Source: Paenibacillus harenae (GTDB lineage: Bacteria > Bacillota > Bacilli > Paenibacillales > Paenibacillaceae). From it: a DNA stretch of 64,000 bases. The notes under the pieces are model-generated. The model had not been told where the DNA came from. It saw only the letters and a list, made by a program, of their open reading frames with translations, and ran no database searches. The translations under genes and the position numbers were made by a program. The stretch is taken from assembly GCF_030812415.1 (NCBI RefSeq), contig NZ_JAUSST010000008.1:62001-126000 (forward strand), read 5' to 3'. Positions 41,717 to 49,511 of the stretch are shown piece by piece; within the stretch, counting starts at the first letter, position 1, and the number at the start of each line of letters is the position of its first letter.

Positions 41717-44489
41717 ATCGAATGCGGAGGGCAAGATGGGGGGACTGGGCGGTGCCCCGGCTTCGAATCGCGTTAGCATGCCTGAACATTCTTTGGCTTA
41801 TCGGGCAGTAACGAGCGCTTTATTGTTCGGCTTGCTGGCGGAATGGCTGCTGCCTTGGACGAATGCCGGCGAATGGGCGGCTATCTATCAACCGATGGCG
41901 CTGCTTGCCGTCATTGGTTGCGTACTGGCTGCCGGGTTATTCCGAATGCCGATGGCGGTTACGATTACGTTCAGTGTCATGCTTTGTATTTTCACCCTTG
42001 CGTTCATGTACAAAAGCGACAGCCAAGGGTTTATCGAATGGATCATTGAATTTCCGACGCTGCTTGGCGACGACTTCGCCATGATGGCCAACAATGGTCT
42101 ATGGGCAATGTCGGGCGAATTGCGGACGCTCATGCTGCTCGCGGGCTGGGCGATGCTTGCCCCGGCACTCCAAGCGCTGCTTTGGCTCCGACAAACAGCC
42201 ATCGGTCTTGCGGGTATTACGGTTTGTTATTTAATCGTGCTTCATGCCTGGCTCGGCATTGATGTCATGGGCGGATTGCTGCGCACGGTCGCGGAGGGAC
42301 TTATGCTGGCCGCGATCGTTAGCATACCGCGGGCAAAGCGGTTATTGGAAACGGGCATAGGCGCGGTGAAGCGTCTGGATACGGGATGGCTGACGGGGTC
42401 TGCCTTCCTGGTGCTTACGATAATCGGCTGCGGCTTGTTGTTCGCGGGAGGCAAGGAGACAACGATGGCGCCTGCCGGCTGGACGCAATCGTTATCGCAG
42501 AAGATCGAGCATGCCGTAAGTTCGCTTGGCAATCAGGGAGCTTCTACAGCAACGCTTCAACGCTCGGGAGGTTTCGTCTCCGGCAGCGGATTGATCGGCT
42601 ACGGATTCGACGATAGCGAGCTGGGAGCGCCTCTTCGGAAGGATAGGCGCATCATTTTTACGGGAAGCTCGCCGGTCGAGGCTTATTGGCGGGGCGAGTC
42701 GAAGAATGCGTACGACGGCAGAGGGTGGAGCAACGATTGGAGCAGCGTGACGCTTATGCCCGTACGCAAATCGTCAGATGGCGAAGCGGCGCAAGCGATG
42801 CAATCGGACGAGGCGAGCGAGGAAACCGTCATTCGGCAGATGATTGTATGGAACGAGCCGGTAGCCGCCATGCCGTTGTTCGCTTCGGGCAGCGATAGCC
42901 GCGTAACGGAGCTTATTGCTTCCGATCCGCGCAGAAAACTGGGCAGCTTCATGTATAACGAGCGCACCGACTCTCTCTATGCGCCATCGCAATCGACGAA
43001 AGTTGAGCGCTACACGGTGGAAAGCGTGCTGCCGATTACGGAGGCGGTCCAGCTCCGCGCGTTAAGCGAATATGCGGATGGCCAGATGGCGGAGTACGGG
43101 GGCGACGAGGCAGCGGCTTCCGGACTTGACGAGGAACTTGAGCCTTATTTGCAGCTGCCGGAATCGTTGCCCGGACGCGTTGTCGCGCTCGCATCCGAGG
43201 TTGCGGGCGGAGGCTTAACGAGCCGCTACGATCAGGTGGAGGCGATAGAGGATTATTTGCGGACGAGCTATGCGTATTCGCTCGCGGACAGTACGGTGCC
43301 GCCTGCGGACGCCGACTTCGTCGATTATTTTTTGTTCGAGCAGCAAAGCGGGTATTGCGTCCACTTCTCGTCGGCGATGGTTGTCATGCTGCGGACGCAA
43401 GGCATTCCCGCTAGATGGGTGAAAGGCTTTACGCCGGGAACAAGGTTGGCGGATGACTTAGCGGCAGGCGAGGCGGGGGCGGAGCGGGCTGCCCAGACTG
43501 GCGCGGAGGTGCCCGGCTCGGCAGGAACGGATGGGGCAAGCGCGAGGGATGAAGCGGCCAGCGGCGGCGTTAAGCCGGCTAATTATGCAGTCAGCGCTTC
43601 GGATGCGCATGCATGGGTTGAAGTGTATTTCCCAGGCGCAGGCTGGGTGCCGTTCGATCCGACGCCGGGATTCGGCGGCGTCATGTCGGAGGAGGATGCG
43701 GCGGCGCTTAGCGCCGCATCCGGAAGCAGCGGAGCGGCGGGCGTCAGCGCCGGCGGCGAGATCGGCGAGGCGAGCTCGCCGTGGCTGGCGGGCGCAGCCC
43801 GCTCGTTCGAGGCGTCGGCGGAACGCGCCGCCTCGGCGGTTGCGCGAGCGGCGGATGCGCTCGCGGAGGCGGCGCAAAGCGCCGTGAGGGGCGCGGCGGC
43901 AGAGCCCGCCGCTGCCGGCGCCGCAGGCGCAGCCGCGGTTGCGCTTGCGCTCGCGGCCGTAACTGCCGCGCAGCGGCATCGGCTGCGCCTGGCGTTGGCG
44001 CTGCGCCGCTATGGCGCGGCCCACGCCGGCGTTGCTCGGCGCGGCGAAGGCGAAGCTGCCGCGCCAGCCGTAGGCGGCGGCGCTGGCGAAACGCCGCCGC
44101 CGGCGCAGGCGCTCGCGCCGCGCAGCCGAAGCGGGCGAGGCCGCGTACACGCCTCGCCCGGCGGCGAAGAGACGCGCCTGCGCGAGCGCTTCGCCGCCGT
44201 CGCTGCGGCGCTCGCGCCGCTCCTGCATCGCCGTCTCGGCGAGCGCGCGCCGCATCAGACGGCGCGACAATATGCCGCAGCAGCCGAGTCCGGCCTCGCT
44301 GCGGCGCAACAGGACGCGCTCCGCCAGATGACGATCTGGCTGGAGCAAGCGCAGTTCGGCCGGCCTGGCGGCTGGTCCGGCGCGCCGACACCTGCCGAGC
44401 TGCGCGCTGCGCTGCGCGTGCTCATCAAGCAGCCGCCGAAGGCGAGCACTCCTTCGGCAAGCAAAGCATCGCGCCAAGCGAATCAATAA
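41703..44489 (+). CDS. TgpA-like membrane transglutaminase
   Basis: 928 residues. The first 220 residues carry about seven membrane helices. After a large extracellular region, the transglutaminase core has its Cys in QQSGYCVHFSSAMVVML, His in ASDAHAWVEVYF and Asp in GWVPFDPTPGF. A Gly/Ala-rich insert of about 50 residues separates Cys and His blocks. A further helix and a very Ala/Arg-rich, GC-extreme stretch follow, ending in a DUF4129-like segment (RLGERAPHQTARQYAAAA). It overlaps the DUF58 gene by 14 bases. A large minus-strand frame over its 3' end is a composition artefact. Confidence 0.9.
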   Translation: MSMPKSNAEGKMGGLGGAPASNRVSMPEHSLAYRAVTSALLFGLLAEWLLPWTNAGEWAAIYQPMALLAVIGCVLAAGLFRMPMAVTITFSVMLCIFTLAFMYKSDSQGFIEWIIEFPTLLGDDFAMMANNGLWAMSGELRTLMLLAGWAMLAPALQALLWLRQTAIGLAGITVCYLIVLHAWLGIDVMGGLLRTVAEGLMLAAIVSIPRAKRLLETGIGAVKRLDTGWLTGSAFLVLTIIGCGLLFAGGKETTMAPAGWTQSLSQKIEHAVSSLGNQGASTATLQRSGGFVSGSGLIGYGFDDSELGAPLRKDRRIIFTGSSPVEAYWRGESKNAYDGRGWSNDWSSVTLMPVRKSSDGEAAQAMQSDEASEETVIRQMIVWNEPVAAMPLFASGSDSRVTELIASDPRRKLGSFMYNERTDSLYAPSQSTKVERYTVESVLPITEAVQLRALSEYADGQMAEYGGDEAAASGLDEELEPYLQLPESLPGRVVALASEVAGGGLTSRYDQVEAIEDYLRTSYAYSLADSTVPPADADFVDYFLFEQQSGYCVHFSSAMVVMLRTQGIPARWVKGFTPGTRLADDLAAGEAGAERAAQTGAEVPGSAGTDGASARDEAASGGVKPANYAVSASDAHAWVEVYFPGAGWVPFDPTPGFGGVMSEEDAAALSAASGSSGAAGVSAGGEIGEASSPWLAGAARSFEASAERAASAVARAADALAEAAQSAVRGAAAEPAAAGAAGAAAVALALAAVTAAQRHRLRLALALRRYGAAHAGVARRGEGEAAAPAVGGGAGETPPPAQALAPRSRSGRGRVHASPGGEETRLRERFAAVAAALAPLLHRRLGERAPHQTARQYAAAAESGLAAAQQDALRQMTIWLEQAQFGRPGGWSGAPTPAELRAALRVLIKQPPKASTPSASKASRQANQ

Positions 44490-44511
44490 TCGAGCTGGCG
44501 CATGACCCTGA

Positions 44512-44546
44512 GGGCCGTCCACGAGCAGCATGTGGACGGCTTTTTG
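44512..44546 (+). terminator. Intrinsic terminator of the moxR operon
   Basis: GCCGTCCAC and GTGGACGGC arms with a 9-nt loop, then TTTTTG. Confidence 0.9.
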
Positions 44547-44686
44547 TGTAAGAGCATATTCGCTCTTACAGCACCCTGCTCGACGGATGGGTGGCTGCTG
44601 CGGCGGGTGTAAGCTCATATTTGCTTTTACATTACAGAAGTAACTGATTACTAGATCGTGTAAGATCATATTCGCTCTTACAGCAC
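44546..44686. repeat. Three copies of a GTGTAAGAGC hairpin module
   Basis: Copies start at 44546, 44607 and 44658. Copy 1 is a perfect hairpin, TGTAAGAGC-atatt-cGCTCTTACA. Copies 1 and 3 also share the following CAGCAC...GGCTCG/TGCTCG. Copy 2 is more diverged. Apart from these and the guaA promoter, the 400-bp gap looks empty; no purine riboswitch pattern was found here. Confidence 0.8.
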
Positions 44687-44831
44687 TCGGCTCGTCGTAT
44701 GCGGACGGCGGAGGAAGAAGTAACTCCATCTCCATCCAGTCATTCTTTATCCGCGTACGCCACAACATTATCTGATCTAGCTTAGACAATGCTCCAATAT
44801 TTGCCAAATCTCCTGCACGCGCGCATTCGCC

Positions 44832-44861
44832 TTGACTCGTTCGAAGCCCCTTATATATAAT
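44832..44861 (+). promoter_or_regulatory. Promoter of guaA
   Basis: TTGACT, 18 bases, TATAAT, 28 bases before the start codon; a GAGGGAGG ribosome binding site follows. Confidence 0.75.
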
Positions 44862-44889
44862 TACTACATCTATTGAGGGAGGCTCGGTC

Positions 44890-46428
44890 ATGACTAAGCA
44901 AAATGAAATCATCGTTGTTCTCGACTTCGGGGGACAATACAACCAACTAATTGCACGCCGTATTCGCGATTTGGGCGTATACAGCGAGCTGCTGCCTTAC
45001 AACACGCCGGTAGAGCGGATCCGCGAACTACAGCCTAAGGGCATCGTATTCTCGGGAGGACCGGCTAGCGTTTACGAACAAAATTCACCGCTTGTAGATC
45101 CGGCTATTTACGATCTGAACATTCCGATCTTCGGCATCTGCTACGGCATGCAAATGATGTCGCATCAGCTTCAAGGCAAGGTAGAGCGCGCAGGGAAACG
45201 CGAGTATGGCAAAGCCGAAGTCGAGTTTATCGAAGGTTCGCATATCGGCTTCGGACTCGACAAAGTGCAGACGGTATGGATGAGTCATGGCGATCACGTC
45301 GTTGAATTGCCGGAAGGCTTCCGAGTCGACGCGAGCACGGAGCATGCTCCGGTTGCGGCTATGAGCCATGCGGACCGCAAGTTCTTCGCGGTGCAATTCC
45401 ACCCAGAGGTGCGTCATTCGGAGTTCGGCAACGAAATGATCCGCAACTTCCTGTATAACGTCTGCGACTGCGACGGCAACTGGTCGATGGAATCGTTTAT
45501 CGAAGATACGATCCAAGACATTCGCAACCAAGTCGGCGACAAAAAAGTGCTTTGCGCCCTCTCCGGCGGCGTTGATTCATCCGTTGTAGCGATCCTGCTG
45601 CACAAAGCGATCGGCGACCAGCTTACTTGCATGTTCATCGACCACGGCCTGCTGCGCAAAGGCGAAGCCGAAGGCGTAATGGAAACCTTCGTCGGCAAGT
45701 TCGATATGAAGGTGCTCAAGATCGATGCGCAGGAGCGCTTCCTTGGCAAGCTGAAGGGCGTAGACGACCCTGAGCAGAAGCGCAAAATCATCGGCAACGA
45801 ATTCATCTACGCGTTCCAAGAAGAGTCGGACAAGCTGGAAAACTTCGAGTTCCTGGCGCAAGGAACGCTGTACACCGATATCGTCGAGAGCGGTACGGCT
45901 ACGGCGCAAACAATCAAGTCCCATCATAATGTCGGCGGCTTGCCGGAAGATATTAAGTTCAAGCTTGTTGAGCCGCTTAAAGCGCTCTTCAAGGACGAAG
46001 TTCGCAAGGTCGGCGAAGAATGCGGCCTGCCGGAAGCGATCGTATGGCGTCAGCCGTTCCCGGGTCCGGGTCTTGCGATCCGCGTGCTTGGCGAAGTAAC
46101 GGAAGAGAAGCTTCATATCGTACGCGAATCCGATGCGATTCTTCGCGACGAGATCGCCAAAGCCGGCCTCGACCGCGAGATTTGGCAGTACTTCACGGCG
46201 CTACCGAACATGAAGAGCGTCGGCGTTATGGGCGATGCCCGTACCTATTCCTATACCGTAGGCATCCGCGCGGTTACTTCGATCGACGGCATGACGGCGG
46301 ACTGGGCGCGTATCCCTTGGGACGTGCTGGAGAAAATTTCCGTTCGTATCGTCAACGAAGTCGACAACGTCAACCGTATCGTGTACGACGTAACGTCGAA
46401 ACCGCCTGCAACCATCGAGTGGGAATAA
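44890..46428 (+). CDS. guaA: GMP synthase (glutamine-hydrolysing)
   Basis: It converts XMP to GMP. 512 residues, full length. The class I glutaminase domain has C84 in FGICYGMQMM and H171/E173 in AVQFHPEVRHS. The ATP pyrophosphatase P-loop is LSGGVDSSV. The C-terminal dimer domain ends in KPPATIEWE. A short leader between promoter and ATG leaves no space for a riboswitch, unlike the purine permease at 51180. Confidence 0.98.
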   Translation: MTKQNEIIVVLDFGGQYNQLIARRIRDLGVYSELLPYNTPVERIRELQPKGIVFSGGPASVYEQNSPLVDPAIYDLNIPIFGICYGMQMMSHQLQGKVERAGKREYGKAEVEFIEGSHIGFGLDKVQTVWMSHGDHVVELPEGFRVDASTEHAPVAAMSHADRKFFAVQFHPEVRHSEFGNEMIRNFLYNVCDCDGNWSMESFIEDTIQDIRNQVGDKKVLCALSGGVDSSVVAILLHKAIGDQLTCMFIDHGLLRKGEAEGVMETFVGKFDMKVLKIDAQERFLGKLKGVDDPEQKRKIIGNEFIYAFQEESDKLENFEFLAQGTLYTDIVESGTATAQTIKSHHNVGGLPEDIKFKLVEPLKALFKDEVRKVGEECGLPEAIVWRQPFPGPGLAIRVLGEVTEEKLHIVRESDAILRDEIAKAGLDREIWQYFTALPNMKSVGVMGDARTYSYTVGIRAVTSIDGMTADWARIPWDVLEKISVRIVNEVDNVNRIVYDVTSKPPATIEWE

Positions 46429-46535
46429 ACATGCATTAATAAAGTTGAAAATACTCTCTTCTAACTGCGTTGTTCAATAAATCTTTATTTAGGGTTGGGA
46501 AAAAGTATAAGTACGCAGCTTCATAACCAGTAAGC

Positions 46536-46583
46536 CAAAGAGCCCCTCCGAACGCGGAATGCCGCGCAGGAAGGGCTCTTTTT
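46536..46583 (+). terminator. Intrinsic terminator of guaA
   Basis: AAAGAGCCC and GGGCTCTTT arms with an inner CGCGG/CCGCG stem, followed by TT. Read leftward it could also serve the convergent membrane gene. Confidence 0.8.
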
Positions 46584-46598
46584 CGTTTTGAGGTCTTT

Positions 46599-47183
46599 TT
46601 ATATCGAGAAATAGTCGCTGACGAACGCCAAAATCAACAATAGAGCCATAATCGACCCTGCCAGATAGCCTTGAAATCTCTTCGCACCGTTAACCTTCTG
46701 ACCGCCAGACCTCGCCACCGCCGATCTAAAGTACAATATGGCGCCAACAAGAACAAGGGCTAGCTCTAAAATTGCGGCAACGGTCGGAAGTTCCCATAGC
46801 CTGAAACCCAGCAACGGCAAATCCCCGAAATTACCGGCCAAAATGGGCATATCGCTCCGATGTACGACCAAATCGATCAGCCAATGGCTGAAAGTAACCG
46901 ATCCTATAATAACCGCGCTGCGCCGGTTCCATACACGCCAAGCAATCAACCCCGCAATGAAGGACAACACAAGAGCACCAACAAGCGAGTGCGAGTAATC
47001 GGCATGAATAATGGATTCGCCGTAACCACCGTCTCCGATCGGCTCCATTGACTCTACCCCCGTCAAAAGCAAAGGGACAAACGCGATATCGAGCAACTGA
47101 GTGCTTACCATAAGCGCCCATAAGGGAACCTTTGGCGCCATCGCCTTTACTCCGGCAGCCAGGCCGAAATGTCCAGCAAACAT
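46599..47183 (-). CDS. YdjM-like membrane-bound metal-dependent hydrolase family protein
   Basis: 194 residues with four to five membrane helices. Histidine motifs AGHFGLAAG (N-terminus), YSHSLVGAL and FSHWLIDLVVH resemble the YdjM/PF04307 metal-dependent hydrolase family. No catalytic activity is established for most members. Its ATG follows directly on the TAA of a 27-residue gene, and its AAGGAGG lies inside that gene, so translation is coupled. Expression is likely repressor-controlled through the tandem operator at 47314-47341. Confidence 0.75.
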   Translation of the reverse strand: MFAGHFGLAAGVKAMAPKVPLWALMVSTQLLDIAFVPLLLTGVESMEPIGDGGYGESIIHADYSHSLVGALVLSFIAGLIAWRVWNRRSAVIIGSVTFSHWLIDLVVHRSDMPILAGNFGDLPLLGFRLWELPTVAAILELALVLVGAILYFRSAVARSGGQKVNGAKRFQGYLAGSIMALLLILAFVSDYFSI

Positions 47184-47267
47184 TTACTTCGCCTCCTTCG
47201 GGGTAATCCTGGCATCAATCCAGCCGCATACAACGGTAAACAAAAAGATAAATAACAAAAAGTCCAT
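47184..47267 (-). CDS. 27-residue single-pass membrane micro-protein
   Basis: The short frame reads MDFLLFIFLFTVVCGWIDAR and ends ITPKEAK. It has a hydrophobic helix of about 15 residues followed by a charged tail. AGAGG with GGGGA precedes the ATG. Its stop codon abuts the start of the YdjM-like gene (TAAATG), and its last codons contain that gene's ribosome binding site. This arrangement suggests a real leader gene or small subunit; a purely translational leader role is the alternative. Confidence 0.6.
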   Translation of the reverse strand: MDFLLFIFLFTVVCGWIDARITPKEAK

Positions 47268-47313
47268 TCCCCAACACCTCTTTCAGAAAGTAGCACCCTT
47301 AATCGATATAAAA

Positions 47314-47341
47314 GTAACCTGTGGTTACTAACCATTGGTTA
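47314..47341. promoter_or_regulatory. Tandem operator: two adjacent perfect dyads
   Basis: GTAACC-TGT-GGTTAC is followed at once by TAACC-ATT-GGTTA. They begin just downstream of the -10 box of the leftward promoter, the classical position for repressor binding. The half-site AACC/GGTT is shared. Confidence 0.75.
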
Positions 47342-47342
47342 T

Positions 47343-47372
47343 ATAATAATCGCGTTTAGCAAATGTTGTCAA
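47343..47372 (-). promoter_or_regulatory. Strong sigma-A promoter of the micro-protein/YdjM-like operon
   Basis: On the minus strand TTGACA, 18 bases, TATTAT, next to the tandem operator. Confidence 0.75.
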
Positions 47373-47500
47373 TAGTTATTGCTTCAAAATAAAAGAGGGA
47401 CTGTCCCAAGCCATTGCGGCTTAGCCACTTTATGAATCGGCCGACTGACTCTGCTATAATCGAAGGATTGGTCATACAAGCAGGGGGAGGAACCGCCGCG

Positions 47501-48367
47501 ATGAAGAGTACTGCGAAGACGATTACGAAAGATGAAATTACGTTTAATCCCGCTTTTCCGATCTCGATCACGCAAACGCGCGGCGTGAGTCCGACCTTTC
47601 AACGGCTGCATTGGCATAAGGCGCTGGAGATTAACTATATACTAGAGGGCAGCGGCTATTATCTCATCAACGGTAACCGCTACGACTTCCAGCAAGGCGA
47701 TATCGTGCTGATCCACTCGAATGATCTGCACCGGGCGTTCGAATCGGAGGGGCTCATCATGAATGTCGTCATGTTCGACCCGGCCTACTTGGCGCTGGAG
47801 CACCGATACGACAAGGAGCTGCTGCTGCCCTTCCGCGAGCGTGGCTTGTCATTGGAATACGTGCTTGATCGAGACCGTCCGCAGCTCCCAAAGCTGCGTG
47901 AAACGCTTGCCGTCATGGCGGAGGAATATGCACGAAAGGAAGCGCATTACGAGGCTATCGTACGGGCGCAGCTGATTCAGTTCGCCGCGCTTGCGGGTCG
48001 TTATTTCATGAAGCGCGAGGATGGCGGCGACCAGCCGCTTCGGGGAATGGAAACGATCCGCGAAGTGCTTCATGCGATTGAATCCGATTATACGCAGCCA
48101 TGGACGCTTCGTTCGCTGTCCGAGAGGGCGCATCTTAGCCCCTCAAGGTTCAGCGCGCTTTTTACGCAAGTGGTAGGAACGTCGCCGATGGATTACTTGA
48201 TTCAGCTTAGGCTGGCGCATGCCGCAAGCTTAGTGCGGGAGAGCGATCATAAGATGATTGAGGTAGCCGAGGCCTGCGGTTTCCGCAACTTGTCCAACTT
48301 CAACCGCTTGTTCAAGCAATACTTCGGCATTTCGCCGTCCTCCTTGCGAAAAGGGCAAAAACAGTAA
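47501..48367 (+). CDS. AraC family transcriptional regulator
   Basis: 288 residues. An N-terminal cupin domain (HWHKALEINYILEGSGYYLINGNRYDFQQGDIVLIHSNDLHRA is split across the barrel) is followed by the double helix-turn-helix from about residue 185: PWTLRSLSERAHLSPSRFSALF and MIEVAEACGFRNLSNFNRLFKQYFGISPS. GGGGGAGG lies 10 bases before the ATG, which decides against an upstream in-frame ATG. TATAAT occurs about 45 bases upstream. It probably controls the sugar kinase and GH4 genes that follow. Confidence 0.93.
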   Translation: MKSTAKTITKDEITFNPAFPISITQTRGVSPTFQRLHWHKALEINYILEGSGYYLINGNRYDFQQGDIVLIHSNDLHRAFESEGLIMNVVMFDPAYLALEHRYDKELLLPFRERGLSLEYVLDRDRPQLPKLRETLAVMAEEYARKEAHYEAIVRAQLIQFAALAGRYFMKREDGGDQPLRGMETIREVLHAIESDYTQPWTLRSLSERAHLSPSRFSALFTQVVGTSPMDYLIQLRLAHAASLVRESDHKMIEVAEACGFRNLSNFNRLFKQYFGISPSSLRKGQKQ

Positions 48368-48378
48368 GATTGTATCAG

Positions 48379-48418
48379 AGCATCGCGCCATTGCAGGAGA
48401 GCGCGGTGCTTTTTTTGT
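48379..48418 (+). terminator. Intrinsic terminator of the AraC gene
   Basis: AGCATCGCGC pairs with GCGCGGTGCT and is followed by TTTTTTT. Confidence 0.85.
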
Positions 48419-48479
48419 ATATGCTGGTTATATCAAAGATACGATCGATTGGACTTCGACGATTCGATCGGACAAGGAT

Positions 48480-49454
48480 GTGAGATTCATTCTATTTCTA
48501 GGCGTGGATGCAGGAGGCAGCAAGACGCACGCTTTGCTCGTCGATGAAAGAGGACAGGTGCTCGGCAAAGGTTATGCGGGCAACGGCAACCATCAGACGG
48601 CGTTCGCAGAGGCGGGAGCCAACATCGGCAAAGCATGTGAAGAGGCGTTGCAAACAGCGGGCGTGGCGAAGGAGCAAGTGGACTTCGCGTACTTCGGTCT
48701 TGCCGGAGCCGACCGCGAGCCGGATTATGTCGTCCTGCGCCCGATGATCGCGGCGCTTGGCTTCAAACATCATGCAATCGCGTGCGATACGATGATTGGC
48801 ATGCGGGCGGGTACGATACGCTCCTATGGCGCCGTCATCATTAGCGGCACCGGATTCAATGCCGCGGCCCGCAATGCGAAGGGCGAGGAGCTGCAATACG
48901 GCGGCTTCGGCTATTTGTTCGGCGACGGCCAATGCTCCGGCACGGATCTGGCGGTCCATGCGTTTCGCGGCGCGATTCGCGGATGGGAAGGCAGAGAGCA
49001 GCCGACGCTGCTGACGGACATCGTCCCGAAGGAGCTTGGTTATCCATCGGTGCAGGCGATGTACGATGACGCGCTTGACCATGGCAAACGTCCGCCGAAT
49101 ACGCTCGGCAAGCTGTTGTTCGAAGCGGCCGCGCAGGGCGATGCGGTGTCCATTCGTATTTTGCGGCAAGCGGGAAGCGAACTGGCGAATTCGGTTAACG
49201 CGCTCATTAAGCGGCTGTACATGCAGCATGACGCATTCGATGTGGTGTTGACGGGCAGCGTGCTGTCGCGGGGCGCAACATCCCATATGGTTGATGCCAT
49301 TAAGGAAGCGGTCGGCGACATTGCGCCTCATGCGAGCGTCGTGAAGCTTGCTGTCGATCCGGTCGTTGGCGCCGTCATGAGCGCGATGGATCAAACGGGT
49401 TTTACGATCGATGGGGTACTGGACAAGGCGCTTAGGAACATCACGTTCCGCTAA
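48480..49454 (+). CDS. BadF/N-acetylglucosamine kinase family sugar kinase
   Basis: 324 residues of the ASKHA ATPase fold. Phosphate-1 motif GVDAGGSKTHALLVD, phosphate-2 region AVIISGTGFNAAARN, AYFGLAGADREPD and the adenosine motif VLTGSVLSRG identify the N-acetylglucosamine kinase-like BadF/BadG group. The start is a GTG with AAGG only 2 bases away, so it is uncertain. It sits between an AraC regulator and a GH4 glycosidase. It likely phosphorylates an amino sugar or disaccharide for that glycosidase. Confidence 0.88.
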   Translation: MRFILFLGVDAGGSKTHALLVDERGQVLGKGYAGNGNHQTAFAEAGANIGKACEEALQTAGVAKEQVDFAYFGLAGADREPDYVVLRPMIAALGFKHHAIACDTMIGMRAGTIRSYGAVIISGTGFNAAARNAKGEELQYGGFGYLFGDGQCSGTDLAVHAFRGAIRGWEGREQPTLLTDIVPKELGYPSVQAMYDDALDHGKRPPNTLGKLLFEAAAQGDAVSIRILRQAGSELANSVNALIKRLYMQHDAFDVVLTGSVLSRGATSHMVDAIKEAVGDIAPHASVVKLAVDPVVGAVMSAMDQTGFTIDGVLDKALRNITFR

Positions 49455-49511
49455 GCAGTGAGCAGTAATCGGCTTATTAACCATATAACCCATACGAGGA
49501 GGCTAAGCACA

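Noticed and set aside
44490..44889. Purine riboswitch upstream of guaA
   Set aside because: The conserved core pattern is not found and the leader after the promoter is only about 20 bases.
43458..44942. A 494-residue minus-strand frame across the transglutaminase 3' end and the guaA start
   Set aside because: GC-extreme DNA gives long Arg/Ala-rich frames in several phases. The translation is low complexity and crosses two clear genes and a terminator.
46599..47183. LexA/SOS control of the YdjM-like gene, as known for E. coli ydjM
   Set aside because: The dyads downstream of the promoter (AACC-N3-GGTT) do not match a Firmicute LexA box (CGAAC-N4-GTTCG).
48498..49493. 331-residue frame antisense to the sugar kinase
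   Set aside because: Kinase motifs on the plus strand are clear; the antisense product is a shadow rich in Arg and His.
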